This document shows, one piece after another, positions 26,881 to 38,423 of a DNA stretch of 58,834 nt (the stretch's first letter is position 1; every line of letters begins with the position of its first letter). The notes beneath the pieces are model-generated. The model made no database searches. It saw nothing but the letters and a program-made list of their open reading frames with translations, and was not told where the DNA came from. The stretch is from an uncultured Oxalicibacterium sp. (GTDB lineage Bacteria > Pseudomonadota > Gammaproteobacteria > Burkholderiales > Burkholderiaceae_D): positions 1 to 58,834 of the forward strand of contig NZ_CAJYMD010000014.1 of assembly GCF_913776015.1 (NCBI RefSeq). The letters are read 5' to 3'. Position numbers and translations under genes: made by a program.

Positions 26881-26890
26881 ATTACGCCTT

Positions 26891-28048
26891 TCATGTGCGA
26901 GATGATGCCGCCACAAAGAATGCCGGACTGCTCAACAGCAGGCTGACCAGATTCGTCTGCCGACTTGTACCGGTCTTGAGATAGATGCTCTTGAGTTGGG
27001 ATTTGACGGTATGGCGCGAGGTACCGCGTTCCGCGGCGAATTCGTCCAGCGTCTTGCCATGACAAAGCGCAATCGCAAGTTGCGCTTCGGTTTCAGAGAG
27101 ATGAAAAAGCGACTGCACCAGCTCTGTTGCCAGTGACACGCGCGCTTCCGGGTCGAACACCAGCATCATGGCCACGCCATGCTGCGGCGAGGCCCCTTCC
27201 GGACGCAATGGCAAGATCATCAGTGTCAGCGGTGCCCTGTCCTTGCGTGGTATCTGCAGGATGCTGTGCAACTGCTGTTCGCCACCAGACCGGCTGGCCG
27301 ATACCGCCGTCGATACCTGCAGGCCCAATTGCCGCGCACCCGCACGCGCTGGTGGTACCAGGCGTCCGCCATCAAAAACAAAGTCGGCGGTTTCAAGAAA
27401 GGCTTTTGCTTGCGGATGGCCATACAAGATATGCATCTGCTCGTTGAACAGCATAGCCGGTACAGTCAAGGCATCCAGACCACTTGTCAGCCGATCACGA
27501 TCAATCTGCGACTCTTCCATACGCTGCCGCATCTGAATGGCACGTTGAAGATGCGGCACCAGTCGGTTGAGAAATCCCATCTCCTCCCGATCGAATGGAT
27601 ACTGTTCGCGACGACGTTGCACGATCAGTTGCGTAACCCAGCTTCCTTCCTGCAAGACAATGGCACCCGCAGCGTAGGCAACGCCTTGCGGCACCAGCCA
27701 TTCGGTATAGAACTGGGTTTGCGAAAATGATTCGGGATAACGCACATCCAGATTGCTGGCATAGAAATGCGCAATCGGTGCCTGCATGATGTGGCTGGCG
27801 AGAATGTCTTCGCGTGCATATTGCAAGGCATAGGATTCCATCGCCTCCGGTTCCAGTCCCGTCAGCCACAGTGCCTTGACCTCACCCGTGTCACGATGAC
27901 GAATGATCATGGTGACCGCACGCAACGCCAATACCGTGCATAACTGCTCAATAAACGACTGAAAGCCGGTGGGCGCCATGACGGCGTCGTAAAGATGCTC
28001 GAGAAAAATAAAGCCGTCGGGAATGTCCGGCTTGGAAGAGGCAAGCAT
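26891..28048 (-). CDS. LuxR-type transcriptional regulator
   Basis: A 385-residue regulator with a C-terminal LuxR/NarL-type helix-turn-helix (about 315-375: LSETEAQLAIALCHGKTLDEFAAERGTSRHTVKSQLKSIYLKTG). The first 200 residues may form a PAS- or GAF-like sensor (YALQYAREDILASH, FLNRLVPHLQRAIQM), and a second PAS-like part lies at about 205-300. No receiver or signal-binding autoinducer motif is seen. The ATG at 28048 is preferred to a TTG ten codons upstream. Targets unknown; it lies end-to-end with the OmpA-like gene. Confidence 0.85.
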   Translation of the reverse strand: MLASSKPDIPDGFIFLEHLYDAVMAPTGFQSFIEQLCTVLALRAVTMIIRHRDTGEVKALWLTGLEPEAMESYALQYAREDILASHIMQAPIAHFYASNLDVRYPESFSQTQFYTEWLVPQGVAYAAGAIVLQEGSWVTQLIVQRRREQYPFDREEMGFLNRLVPHLQRAIQMRQRMEESQIDRDRLTSGLDALTVPAMLFNEQMHILYGHPQAKAFLETADFVFDGGRLVPPARAGARQLGLQVSTAVSASRSGGEQQLHSILQIPRKDRAPLTLMILPLRPEGASPQHGVAMMLVFDPEARVSLATELVQSLFHLSETEAQLAIALCHGKTLDEFAAERGTSRHTVKSQLKSIYLKTGTSRQTNLVSLLLSSPAFFVAASSRT

Positions 28049-28135
28049 GTCAATGGCAAGAGAAAGGCGAAGTTGCAAGGACGAATGGTTTCGTCAGCAC
28101 ATCTTAGCCAATGCCGGCAAGCAACACAATTGCGT

Positions 28136-28468
28136 TCAGTGCACGGTAGCAGCCGGATCCGGTTTTTTCTCCTGCACCAGAATCCACGGCCGCGTGACGA
28201 CCGCCCATAGCATCGCGTCGGCATCCAGCCACGCACGCGCCTGTTCGTCCGTGGCGCGTTGGATGCGGCCTTCGTTGATCCACTGTTCGACCATCGCCTT
28301 ATCGTCCACCGTGAAACGGGCGGCGACATCGACCAGATCGAGCGCACTGCTGACGACCACCACATGGCCGCCGGCGAAATAGCGCAGCAACTCGCTCCAT
28401 GCGATCTGCGAGGTTTCAAGATTCAGTTTGGCGTGCAGCAGTTGCTGCTCTTTGTCATTTTGCGTCAT
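28136..28468 (-). CDS. DUF2288 family protein
   Basis: A 110-residue cytoplasmic protein of the DUF2288 family, recognised by LHAKLNLETSQIAWSELLRYFAGGHVVVV and the LWAVVTRPWILVQEK segment. Function unknown. It follows slyX on the same strand with a 22-base gap and may belong to the clc-slyX operon. Confidence 0.85.
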   Translation of the reverse strand: MTQNDKEQQLLHAKLNLETSQIAWSELLRYFAGGHVVVVSSALDLVDVAARFTVDDKAMVEQWINEGRIQRATDEQARAWLDADAMLWAVVTRPWILVQEKKPDPAATVH

Positions 28469-28490
28469 GGTTGTTCGGTATGAAGCCGCA

Positions 28491-28694
28491 TCAATAGTGC
28501 GGCGGCGGTTCGTTGAGCGGTTTCTGCTGCACTTCTTCGCGAATCTCGATCAGGCGGCGTGCAAGCGTAACGCACAGCGTTTCGAGTTCATCAATCTTCT
28601 TCTGCTGTTCGTACACCGTCTTGTTGAGTACATCGAGCAAATCATCCTGGCTGGCCAGCTTGATCTCGATATCGACGAGGCGTTCTTCGTTCAT
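28491..28694 (-). CDS. slyX: SlyX family protein
   Basis: A 67-residue SlyX homologue: a coiled-coil helix (about 5-50, IEIKLASQDDLLDVLNKTVYEQQ) and the hallmark PPPHY C-terminus. Its start overlaps the chloride-channel stop by 4 bases, so they are co-translated. Role of SlyX is not settled. Confidence 0.92.
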   Translation of the reverse strand: MNEERLVDIEIKLASQDDLLDVLNKTVYEQQKKIDELETLCVTLARRLIEIREEVQQKPLNEPPPHY

Positions 28695-30073
28695 GAAAGC
28701 GGTTTTTCCGTAGGGTTGGTCGATGCCTGCCGGACCTGATGCCGGTGCATGGCATCGCGGCGAAAATTGCGAGCGGCAGCGTGATAAAAAGGCCGTGGGC
28801 AGAACTGACGCGAGACGAACGATGCCAGCAAGGTCGTCGCCAGCAACAGCAAGGTCACTTCCTGCGTACGCGTCATTTCCATCACAATCACCGCAGCGGT
28901 GATGGGCGACTGCGTGGCGGCAGCGAGAAAACCGGCCATCGACAACAGCACGATCAATCTGCCGTCCACACCGCCCGGCAGCAGCGCGGCGATATTGTCG
29001 CCGATGCCGGCACCAATCGCCAGCGAGGGCGTGAAAATGCCGCCCGGAATACCGGCGAAATACGACAGAATGGTCGCACCCAGCTTGGCGATACCAAACA
29101 GCGCCGTATCCAGCGGATGGCCGTTGAGCAAGGCGGCCGACTGTTCATAACCGGTACCATAGGTCGCGCCCGCAGTCAGCAAACCGAGCAAGGCGACCAG
29201 CACGCCACACACGAAGGCCAGCAGGATCGGATGCGCCTGCACCCAGCCGCGTGCGCGCACCGGCAACCACACCATCGGCCCGGCCAGCAAGGTCTTGCCG
29301 AACAAGCCGCCCAACACGCCGGTGAGCACGGCGCAAGCCAGCACCGCGCCCCAGGCATCGTGCGCGGTTTCGATCATGGCGACCAGACGAAAATACGGAT
29401 TGTTGCCGACCAGCGAGAGCGCGATGAAACCGGCGCTCAAGACGGCTGCGATCACCAGCCGGTCCCAACGCACGACGCTGCCGCGCCCCAGTTCCTCGAT
29501 GGCGAACACGACACCGGCCAGCGGCGTATTGAATGCTGCCGCCAGACCACCCGCGGCACCTGCCGCGATCAGCGCATCGGGGCGGAAGCCGACGGCAAAG
29601 CGACGACGCTTCTGCCACCAGTTGCCCCACGCCAGCATGGCGGCCGCGCCCACCTGCACCGAGGGGCCTTCGCGGCCGATCGATGCGCCGGCCAGCAAAC
29701 CCGCTGCCGTCAGCACGATCTTCCACAACGATTGCTTGAGCGATACCAGCCGGCTCTGCTCTTCGCCTGTCGGCATCGACATGGCCGCGATTACCTGTGG
29801 AATGCCACTGCCGCGTGCTTCGGGTGCGTAGCGCATGGTCAACCAGCGAATGCCGGCAAATGCCAGCGGCAGCATCAGCAAACCGCTCCACCAATGCGCG
29901 TGCGTGATCTCGCGATTCCAGTGCAACATGGTTTCGGCCAGCCAGGCAAAGCCGAGCGAGAACAGTGCCACCACCGCAGCACCGCCAAGAAAAACGGCAA
30001 TACGCCACGAATGACGCGAGACACGACGCCCGTGGCGCGTGCGTTTTTTGAGATGGCGTGGCGATTCAGGCAT
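28691..30073 (-). CDS. ClC-family chloride channel/transporter (ClcB-like)
   Basis: A 460-residue polytopic ClC protein. The selectivity-filter regions are present: GSGIPQ (about 110), GREGPSVQ (about 155, with the gating glutamate) and GGIFTPSLAIG (about 360). A basic cytoplasmic N-terminus (KKRTRHGRRVSRH) precedes the first membrane helix. No CBS domains follow. The gating Glu suits proton-coupled exchange or a channel; the ClcB subtype is a guess from length. The ATG at 30073 is used; a TTG/CTG-type start at 30115 would lie out of family register. Confidence 0.93.
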   Translation of the reverse strand: MPESPRHLKKRTRHGRRVSRHSWRIAVFLGGAAVVALFSLGFAWLAETMLHWNREITHAHWWSGLLMLPLAFAGIRWLTMRYAPEARGSGIPQVIAAMSMPTGEEQSRLVSLKQSLWKIVLTAAGLLAGASIGREGPSVQVGAAAMLAWGNWWQKRRRFAVGFRPDALIAAGAAGGLAAAFNTPLAGVVFAIEELGRGSVVRWDRLVIAAVLSAGFIALSLVGNNPYFRLVAMIETAHDAWGAVLACAVLTGVLGGLFGKTLLAGPMVWLPVRARGWVQAHPILLAFVCGVLVALLGLLTAGATYGTGYEQSAALLNGHPLDTALFGIAKLGATILSYFAGIPGGIFTPSLAIGAGIGDNIAALLPGGVDGRLIVLLSMAGFLAAATQSPITAAVIVMEMTRTQEVTLLLLATTLLASFVSRQFCPRPFYHAAARNFRRDAMHRHQVRQASTNPTEKPLS

Positions 30074-30178
30074 GGCAATCAGATCGGCAGATAGCAGCAA
30101 AAAGCAGGAGCGCAAACAGACGTCGCGGGATGCGGCAAATCACGCATGATCCATGCCACAAACTGTGCCATCGCTCTC

Positions 30179-32233
30179 TCAGGCCGCGCGCGGCTTTTGC
30201 AGCAGCGCCTTGAGGTTGGCGAGGCGATCCTGTGGCGAAATGATTTCATCCTCGGTCGGCACGGCATCACCTTCGTCGAGTTTCATTTCCTTGATGAAGC
30301 GCGAAATATCGCAATTGATGTATTCGCGTGCGCGCTTGCGGCGCTTGCACCACGTCACGTGCAGACTGCGCTGCGCACGTGTGATGCCGACATACATCAG
30401 GCGGCGCTCTTCCTCGATACGTGCGGCCAGCGTATCGACCGGCGCATCGGGATCGCCCTTGTGCGGCAGGATGCCTTCCTCGACACCGACCAGAAACACA
30501 TGCGGAAACTCCAGCCCTTTCGAAGCATGCAGCGTGGACATGCGCACCGCATCCGGCTCTTCGTCCTTGCCTTCGAGCATGCTCATTAGCGCTACCATCT
30601 GCGTCAGATCAAGCAGGCTGCGCTCATCGTCATTGCCGTCCTTGCCGCCGCTGCCTTTTTCCTTGAGCCACATCGTGAAATCGATCACGTTCTGCCAACG
30701 GGACTGCGCTTGCCGGTCGTCGAAGTTATCGTACAGATAGGCTTCGTAGTTAATCTCTTTCATCATCTCGTCGAGCAGCGTCGCCGCATGGCCTTCGCGA
30801 TGCGCATGCGTTTCCAGATGATTGATGAAGTTGCAGAATTCACGCAGCGGCGTCAGTTGGCGCTCGGCCAGCTTGGCTTCCAGCCCGCCCTTGAACACGG
30901 CTTCAAACAACGAGCATTGCCACTGGCCGGCAAACGCGCCCAGCGTTTCCAGCGTCGATTGGCCGACGCCGCGCTTGGGCGTGGTGACGGCACGGATGAA
31001 GGCCGGATCGTCGTCTTCATTGGCGATCAGGCGCAGGTAGGCAATGATGTCCTTGATCTCGGCGCGGTCGAAGAAACTCTGGCCGCCGGAGATCGTGTAC
31101 GGAATACGTTCGCGCCGCAGCGCCTGTTCGATCACACGCGCCTGATGATTGCCGCGATAGAGAATCGCGTAATCGGAAAACTTGGCGCGGCGCTCGAACT
31201 TGTGCGCCGAAATCAGGATGGCGACCTGCTCGGCTTCCTGATCATCATCCTGCATGGCGACAACCTTGATAGGATCGCCGAGGCCATGTTCGGACCACAG
31301 CGCTTTCTCGAACAGCTTGGGATTGTTGCCGATGACGGCATTCGCCGCCTGCAGGATGCGCGTACTGGAACGGTAGTTTTGCTCGAGCTTGATCACGCGC
31401 AGATCGGGAAAATCGACCTGCAACTGCTTGAGGTTTTCGATGGTGGCACCGCGCCACGCATAGATCGCCTGATCGTCGTCGCCCACGGCGGTGAACATCG
31501 GCTTCTTGCCTGGCCCCGTCACCAGCAGTTTCACAAGCTCGTACTGGCAGGTGTTCGTATCCTGGTATTCATCGACCAGCAGGTAGCGCAGCTTGCGCTG
31601 CCATTTGTCGCGCACCTGTTCGTTGTTGCGGAACAGTTCGACCGGCAGACGGATCAGGTCATCGAAATCGACCGCCTGATACGCCGACAGCGTGGCGACG
31701 TAACTGGCGTAGATGCGCGCTGCCTGTGCCTCATCTTCATCGATGGCATTGCGCAAGGCGGTGTCGGGATCGACCAACGCATTCTTCCACAGCGACATCG
31801 CATTCTGAATGCGGCGAATCAACTGCTTGTCTGTGGTGACGGCCAGATCCTGCACGATGGAAAAACAGTCGTCGCTATCCATGATCGAAAAGCGATCTTT
31901 CAATCCCAGCGCCTGCGCTTCCTGCCGCAGGATTTTCACGCCCAGCGAATGGAAGGTGCTGACCGTCAGGTGCTTGGCCTGTTTGGGGTCGGTCAACAGC
32001 TTGGCGATGCGCTCCTGCATTTCGAGCGCAGCCTTATTGGTGAAGGTCAGCGCGGCGATGTTTTTCGCTTCGTAGCCGTGTTCCTCGATCAGGCTGGCGA
32101 TCTTGGTCGTGATCACGCGCGTCTTGCCCGAACCGGCACCTGCCAGCACCAGACACGGGCCATCCATGTACTGGATGGCTTCGCGCTGCGGCGTATTCAG
32201 ACCATGCATGCGGGAAGAAGCGGAAGACGACAT
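30179..32233 (-). CDS. rep: ATP-dependent DNA helicase Rep (UvrD/Rep family)
   Basis: A 684-residue superfamily 1A 3'-to-5' helicase. Motifs in order: Walker A GAGSGKT (about 32), motif Ia TFTNKAALEM, motif II DEYQDTN, motif III GDDDQAIYAWRGA, motif IV QNYRSS, motif V with STLHASKGLEF and motif VI ITRAQRSL. Length and the N-terminus (LNTPQREAIQYMDGPCLVLAGAGSGKT) match Rep rather than UvrD, and the C-terminal Tudor region of UvrD is absent. Rep removes protein blocks ahead of replication forks. Start 32233 is one of two nearby ATG codons (the other at 32212). Confidence 0.94.
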   Translation of the reverse strand: MSSSASSRMHGLNTPQREAIQYMDGPCLVLAGAGSGKTRVITTKIASLIEEHGYEAKNIAALTFTNKAALEMQERIAKLLTDPKQAKHLTVSTFHSLGVKILRQEAQALGLKDRFSIMDSDDCFSIVQDLAVTTDKQLIRRIQNAMSLWKNALVDPDTALRNAIDEDEAQAARIYASYVATLSAYQAVDFDDLIRLPVELFRNNEQVRDKWQRKLRYLLVDEYQDTNTCQYELVKLLVTGPGKKPMFTAVGDDDQAIYAWRGATIENLKQLQVDFPDLRVIKLEQNYRSSTRILQAANAVIGNNPKLFEKALWSEHGLGDPIKVVAMQDDDQEAEQVAILISAHKFERRAKFSDYAILYRGNHQARVIEQALRRERIPYTISGGQSFFDRAEIKDIIAYLRLIANEDDDPAFIRAVTTPKRGVGQSTLETLGAFAGQWQCSLFEAVFKGGLEAKLAERQLTPLREFCNFINHLETHAHREGHAATLLDEMMKEINYEAYLYDNFDDRQAQSRWQNVIDFTMWLKEKGSGGKDGNDDERSLLDLTQMVALMSMLEGKDEEPDAVRMSTLHASKGLEFPHVFLVGVEEGILPHKGDPDAPVDTLAARIEEERRLMYVGITRAQRSLHVTWCKRRKRAREYINCDISRFIKEMKLDEGDAVPTEDEIISPQDRLANLKALLQKPRAA

Positions 32234-32402
32234 CGACAGGAACCGGCTCGGCAGGAAGGCAAACGAGGCGCGCCAAAAATGGCGCGATGGAAGCGGCACA
32301 TTGTAGCAGCGCGCACCGTTGCGCCAAAACGCGATTGCCGAATCACCACGCCGCCCTCACCTTTCCGCAACGACTTGCCTTCCTGTCAATGCGGGTGCGC
32401 GC

Positions 32403-32408
32403 TACAAT
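32403..32408 (+). promoter_or_regulatory. -10 box of the SRPBCC gene
   Basis: TACAAT lies 47 bases before the SRPBCC start codon in the gap to rep, with a weak -35 (TTCCTG, 17 bases upstream). It is the only promoter-like element in that gap. Confidence 0.35.
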
Positions 32409-32454
32409 GACCGTCAACCGCCCTGCCGCGCAGGCCCCGCACCGCTCGTACTGG

Positions 32455-32931
32455 ATGCCCATGCAATTCGAACATCTGCTTGAAATCAATGATCCGCTCA
32501 ATCCCCTTATCGATGCGCTGACCCGCGACCAGCTCTGGCGCGGCCTTGTCATGCGCGCCGAAATGCCCAAGTTGTTCGTCGACTATCTGGACGAATCCAC
32601 GATTACCCGTACCGATGCCGGCCTGCAACGCACGCTGCGCTACGCCGCCCTGCTGGTGCACGATGTAGTTACTTTCACGCCGCAGGAGCGCGTCCATTAC
32701 GACGTCCCGGCACAGGGTGAGATTCCGGCTTCCAGTCTGGTCGTCACGATCGAGGAACCGCAACCGGGCGCGCTGTTCGTGCGCTTTCTGTACGACGACG
32801 GCAAACCCGAAGACGATGCCGATGCCTTTTACGACGAGTTCCGCCGCTCGGCATATCACGAAGCCGATATCGAAACGATCAAGGTCATCCGCCAACTGGC
32901 CGAAGAAGGCCGGCTGGCGCAGCCGATGTAA
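32455..32931 (+). CDS. SRPBCC/DUF1857 family protein
   Basis: A 158-residue protein of the SRPBCC fold, DUF1857/AtaL-like branch: FEHLLEINDPLNPLIDALTRDQLWRGLVMRAE at the start and FVRFLYDD near the end are characteristic. SRPBCC proteins bind hydrophobic ligands or act as cyclases; the role here is unknown. The ATG at 32455 or the one at 32461 may be used. A terminator follows closely. Confidence 0.83.
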   Translation: MPMQFEHLLEINDPLNPLIDALTRDQLWRGLVMRAEMPKLFVDYLDESTITRTDAGLQRTLRYAALLVHDVVTFTPQERVHYDVPAQGEIPASSLVVTIEEPQPGALFVRFLYDDGKPEDDADAFYDEFRRSAYHEADIETIKVIRQLAEEGRLAQPM

Positions 32932-32940
32932 CTTGATACG

Positions 32941-32986
32941 TAGCAACAAAAAAACGCCGGAGATGATCCGGCGTTTTTTATTGCTA
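32941..32986 (+). terminator. Intrinsic terminator after the SRPBCC gene
   Basis: AAAAAACGCCGGA and TCCGGCGTTTTTT pair around GATGA, extended by TAGCAA/TTGCTA outside. T-runs on both strands; it may also serve the minus-strand lipoprotein gene that ends at 33016. Confidence 0.92.
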
Positions 32987-33015
32987 CACGGCTAACGTGC
33001 TCAGTCGGCTACCTT

Positions 33016-33354
33016 TTAATCGGGCACCTTGATCGAGTTTTTCACCGATTTGACCGATTTCACTTTTTTGGCGGTGTCTTCCGCCAGGTATTTCAGCCAG
33101 TCATTCTTGACTTCGCCGGTCAGCGTAACTTCGCCATCTTTGGCAGCCACGTTGATCTTGCTACCGGCAAACTGCGACTCCTTGGCAATCGCGGCTTCCA
33201 CGTCTTTCTTGGTCGCTGCATCCGCGCTCGACATCGCTGCCGCTGGGGCTGCCGCAGGCTTGCTTTCCTTTTTCTCGTCCATACCAGTCGATGCACAACC
33301 TGCCAGAACCGATGCGAACACAGCCAGTGCGAAAACACGTTGAATCTGCTTCAT
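33016..33354 (-). CDS. BON-domain lipoprotein
   Basis: A 112-residue lipoprotein: signal peptide with lipobox VLAGC (Cys at about 20), an Ala/Pro/Lys linker, and a BON domain (about 48-112, KKDVEAAIAKE ... VTLTGEVKND ... VKSVKNSIKVPD). BON domains attach to membranes or phospholipid. The ATG at 33354 follows GGAGG. Likely in the periplasm at the outer membrane; probably a stress-related envelope protein (inference). Confidence 0.9.
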   Translation of the reverse strand: MKQIQRVFALAVFASVLAGCASTGMDEKKESKPAAAPAAAMSSADAATKKDVEAAIAKESQFAGSKINVAAKDGEVTLTGEVKNDWLKYLAEDTAKKVKSVKSVKNSIKVPD

Positions 33355-33518
33355 GGTGCTCCTCCGTTGTCTATTGTTGGTAAAGCTTGTGATTGTATTT
33401 TTTGTCGCAAATCTGAAGGCATTGCACCTTCGCGATCGAGTATTCCACAGGCTTCGGGGAAATGGCATGGGTCGCTGCAAAATATTTACGCAGTGCATGC
33501 CTGCCGCTCTGGACTAGG

Positions 33519-33554
33519 CCGGCTTGCTGTCGCCTGCTCGCAACAGCAAGCCGG
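33519..33554. repeat. Inverted repeat in divergent gap
   Basis: CCGGCTTGCTGT (33519-33530) and ACAGCAAGCCGG (33543-33554) are perfect 12-base arms around a 12-base loop, without a T-run. It lies 95 bases before the glycine-zipper protein gene. The 295-base gap 33355-33649 holds nothing else recognised. Confidence 0.4.
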
Positions 33555-33649
33555 TGCGCTACCGAACGGAAGGCCGCTGCCATCGGTTCCAAGATGCGCA
33601 AACACGGTCCGCGCACGGGCGGGGACGCACGCATCGAAGAGAGGTAGAC

Positions 33650-34195
33650 ATGGCCACCATCATCATCGGGCGTTTCGCCCAGCAGGATCAGGTTCGCGAT
33701 GCCATCGCGGCATTACAGGCGGCGGGTGCACCAGCCGCACAAATCACGTCGTTCTATGTCAACCCGCCGGGACAGCACGACGTCTATCCGGTCGGCGGCG
33801 ATCGTGACGAATCACCGGGTGCAGAGGATGTTGACGCAGGCAGCGCAGCCGGCATCGGTGCCGGTGGTGCAGCAGGCGCCGCGGCCGGTGCCATCACGGC
33901 CCCTGCGACCGGACCGCTGGGCGCGATTGCCGGTGGACTGGTCGGCGCGCACATCGGATCGCTGATCGGGTCGCTCTCGCAAACCGATGAAGACAAGGAT
34001 ATGCCGCCGATACGCCAGTCCGGCATGCTGGTCGCTGTCACGGTGACCGATACCGACGAGGAACAGCGTGCGATTGCTACACTGCGCGAACAGGGCGGCA
34101 CCTGCCTCGAACGTGCGCAAGGCCAGATCGTCGATGGCGACTGGGTGGATTTCGATCCGCTATCGACACCGGATTTCATCGACGGCGAAAAGTAA
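33650..34195 (+). CDS. Glycine-zipper domain protein
   Basis: A 181-residue protein with no signal peptide. The first 50 residues form a small alpha/beta module (MATIIIGRFAQQDQVRDAIAALQAAGAP), resembling stress-protein modules that end in a Gly-rich segment. Residues about 62-108 form a Gly/Ala-rich, membrane-spanning glycine zipper (GAGGAAGAAAGAI, GAIAGGLVGAHIGSLIGSL). The last part repeats the module (LVAVTVTDTDEEQRAIATLREQG) and is acidic. GAGG precedes the ATG. Function unknown. Confidence 0.82.
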   Translation: MATIIIGRFAQQDQVRDAIAALQAAGAPAAQITSFYVNPPGQHDVYPVGGDRDESPGAEDVDAGSAAGIGAGGAAGAAAGAITAPATGPLGAIAGGLVGAHIGSLIGSLSQTDEDKDMPPIRQSGMLVAVTVTDTDEEQRAIATLREQGGTCLERAQGQIVDGDWVDFDPLSTPDFIDGEK

Positions 34196-34319
34196 GAGCC
34201 GGGCGACCAATTGCGGTTACGCTCACCGCGCCGGCCTTGCCATAATTCACATCAGCCTGAACGCGCTGTTTTCAAGCGCCTTACCGTGCCCTGCCCGCTC
34301 TTTTTGGCCCATAAATCCG

Positions 34320-34946
34320 TCAATCTGTCACTCCGGGCAACAGCCCCGAACTGGCCAGGCCCGTAATGATCATGTCGATCGCAATGGTCCCGATCAGCAG
34401 CGCCGACATACGTCCGACCAGATCGATGTAGCGATCCGTCATGGCGGCATGGCGCTGCTTGAGACGGTCATGCAGCACCTTCATCACGACCAGAATGAAT
34501 ACCGTCAAGGCCAATGTACCAAAGATGACGGCAGCCGCACCCGGCAACGGCAGCCGCGTGCCGATCACCACCGAAGCACTGACGGTACCTGGCCCGATCA
34601 TGATGGGCATGGCGACGCTACCGGCCATTGCACTCGGATTGTCGCGCATGGCCGTAATTGCATGCGCGCCGGAGAATACATAGCGCAAGCCGATCAGCAA
34701 GAAGATGATGCCGCCGAAAATCTGGAAGGAGGCGAAGCGTACTTGCAGGTAATCGCGGAAAAATGCTTCGCCGCCCCAGGCAAACAGAATGAAAACGATC
34801 GCGCTGATCAGACTGCCACGCACCAGCACGCGTGAGAAAACCTGCGTCGGCAATCCCCGAATCAGGTCGAGCAGATAAATGCTCATCAGGAAGGGGTTGA
34901 AGAGGGCGAAAAAAAGCGCGAACGAGCGCAGGTAGGGATCTTCCAT
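34320..34946 (-). CDS. MarC family integral membrane protein
   Basis: A 208-residue MarC-family protein with about six membrane segments and the family features FFALFNPF near the N-terminus and IMIGPGTVSASVVIG in the middle. Once thought to act in antibiotic resistance, the family has no proven function. The gene stands alone between two converging units. Confidence 0.9.
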   Translation of the reverse strand: MEDPYLRSFALFFALFNPFLMSIYLLDLIRGLPTQVFSRVLVRGSLISAIVFILFAWGGEAFFRDYLQVRFASFQIFGGIIFLLIGLRYVFSGAHAITAMRDNPSAMAGSVAMPIMIGPGTVSASVVIGTRLPLPGAAAVIFGTLALTVFILVVMKVLHDRLKQRHAAMTDRYIDLVGRMSALLIGTIAIDMIITGLASSGLLPGVTD

Positions 34947-34972
34947 CAGATGCTGGAGTAAAGGTCAAATAA

Positions 34973-35003
34973 AAAGCCGGCGCCGGAAAAAGGCGCCGGC
35001 TTT
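34973..35003 (-). terminator. Terminator of the ectoine operon
   Basis: AAAGCCGGCGCC and GGCGCCGGCTTT pair around a 7-base loop; on the minus strand a T-rich tail follows. It lies 23 bases after the ectD stop codon. Confidence 0.92.
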
Positions 35004-35025
35004 ACCGGTAACTGCTTGTCAGGCT

Positions 35026-35940
35026 TTAGTCGATATCCAGCGGCGATGGCGTCAGTGCCTTGATCCCCTGACGGGCCGCCACGAATTCGGGACGCGGTAC
35101 GAGATCGTTGATCGGCGTCTGCAACTGATTGTCGATGCTGTTGTAGACGAAGAAGACATTGCTGCGCGGGAACGGCGAGATATTGCTGTTCGACCCATGC
35201 ATGGTGTTGCAGTCGAAAAAGATCACCGTGCCGGCTTTGCCGGTGCACGTCTTGATGCCACCGAGATCGGCCAGATAGCGCAGCAGAATTTCATCGGGCA
35301 CGCCGATTTCCTGCTTCTTCAGGGACTTCTTGTAGTTCTCGTCCGGCGTTTCGCCCATGCAGGAAACGTAATGCTGGTGCGAGCCCGGAATTACCATCAA
35401 CGGACCATTGGCTTCGCTGTTATCGGTCAGCAAAATCGAACAACTCAGCGCACGCATTGCCGGCATGCCATCTTCGCTATGCCAGGTTTCAAAATCCGAA
35501 TGCCAGTAAAACTCCTTGCCAGTGAAACCCGGCTTGTAGTTGATGCGCGACTGGTGAATGTAGACTTCGCTGCCGAGAATCTCGCGCGCCACATTCAGCA
35601 CACGCGGATCGCGAACGAGATTCGCAAAGATGTCGTTTAGACGATGCACATTGAAGATCGAACGCACTTCGCCACTACCGGGTTCGGCAATCACTTCCTT
35701 GCGACCGGCATGCGTGAATTCTTCACGCATGTTCTGCATCGTATCGAACAGGAAGGCGACTTCGTCCTGATTGAATAGATCGGGCATCAACAGGAAACCA
35801 TCTTGCTCATACGAGGCACGTTGGTCCTTGCTTAGCCGTTTGTCGTTCAGACCGCCCGGCGCATAGACCACGGGATCCTGACGCGCCAGGATCGCGGCAC
35901 TTTTCGGTGTTCTTGTGGGGTAAGCATCTTGTGAAAGCAT
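35026..35940 (-). CDS. ectD: Ectoine 5-hydroxylase EctD
   Basis: A 304-residue Fe(II)/2-oxoglutarate dioxygenase that converts ectoine to 5-hydroxyectoine. The family signature HSDFETWHSEDGMPAMRA is present with the iron ligands H-x-D, and the distal histidine lies in NTMHGSNSN. An Arg and Phe shortly after (SPFPRSNVFF) fit 2-oxoglutarate binding. It is last in the ect operon, 11 bases after ectC, and is followed by a terminator. Length matches characterised EctD proteins (about 300). Confidence 0.97.
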   Translation of the reverse strand: MLSQDAYPTRTPKSAAILARQDPVVYAPGGLNDKRLSKDQRASYEQDGFLLMPDLFNQDEVAFLFDTMQNMREEFTHAGRKEVIAEPGSGEVRSIFNVHRLNDIFANLVRDPRVLNVAREILGSEVYIHQSRINYKPGFTGKEFYWHSDFETWHSEDGMPAMRALSCSILLTDNSEANGPLMVIPGSHQHYVSCMGETPDENYKKSLKKQEIGVPDEILLRYLADLGGIKTCTGKAGTVIFFDCNTMHGSNSNISPFPRSNVFFVYNSIDNQLQTPINDLVPRPEFVAARQGIKALTPSPLDID

Positions 35941-35951
35941 GGTGTTTCTCC

Positions 35952-38316
<2,365 letters not shown>

Positions 38317-38423
38317 GCTTTCTCCTTTTTTGAGAAAAGCGATCCCCGCGACAAAGTTTGCCGCAGTTACACTCAAAAAAAGGAAATCAGAAAAACGCTA
38401 GACGAACGCCGAAGCAAAGGTAA

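Noticed and set aside
30179-32233. UvrD rather than Rep
   Set aside because: Length, N-terminus and lack of the C-terminal Tudor region fit Rep better.
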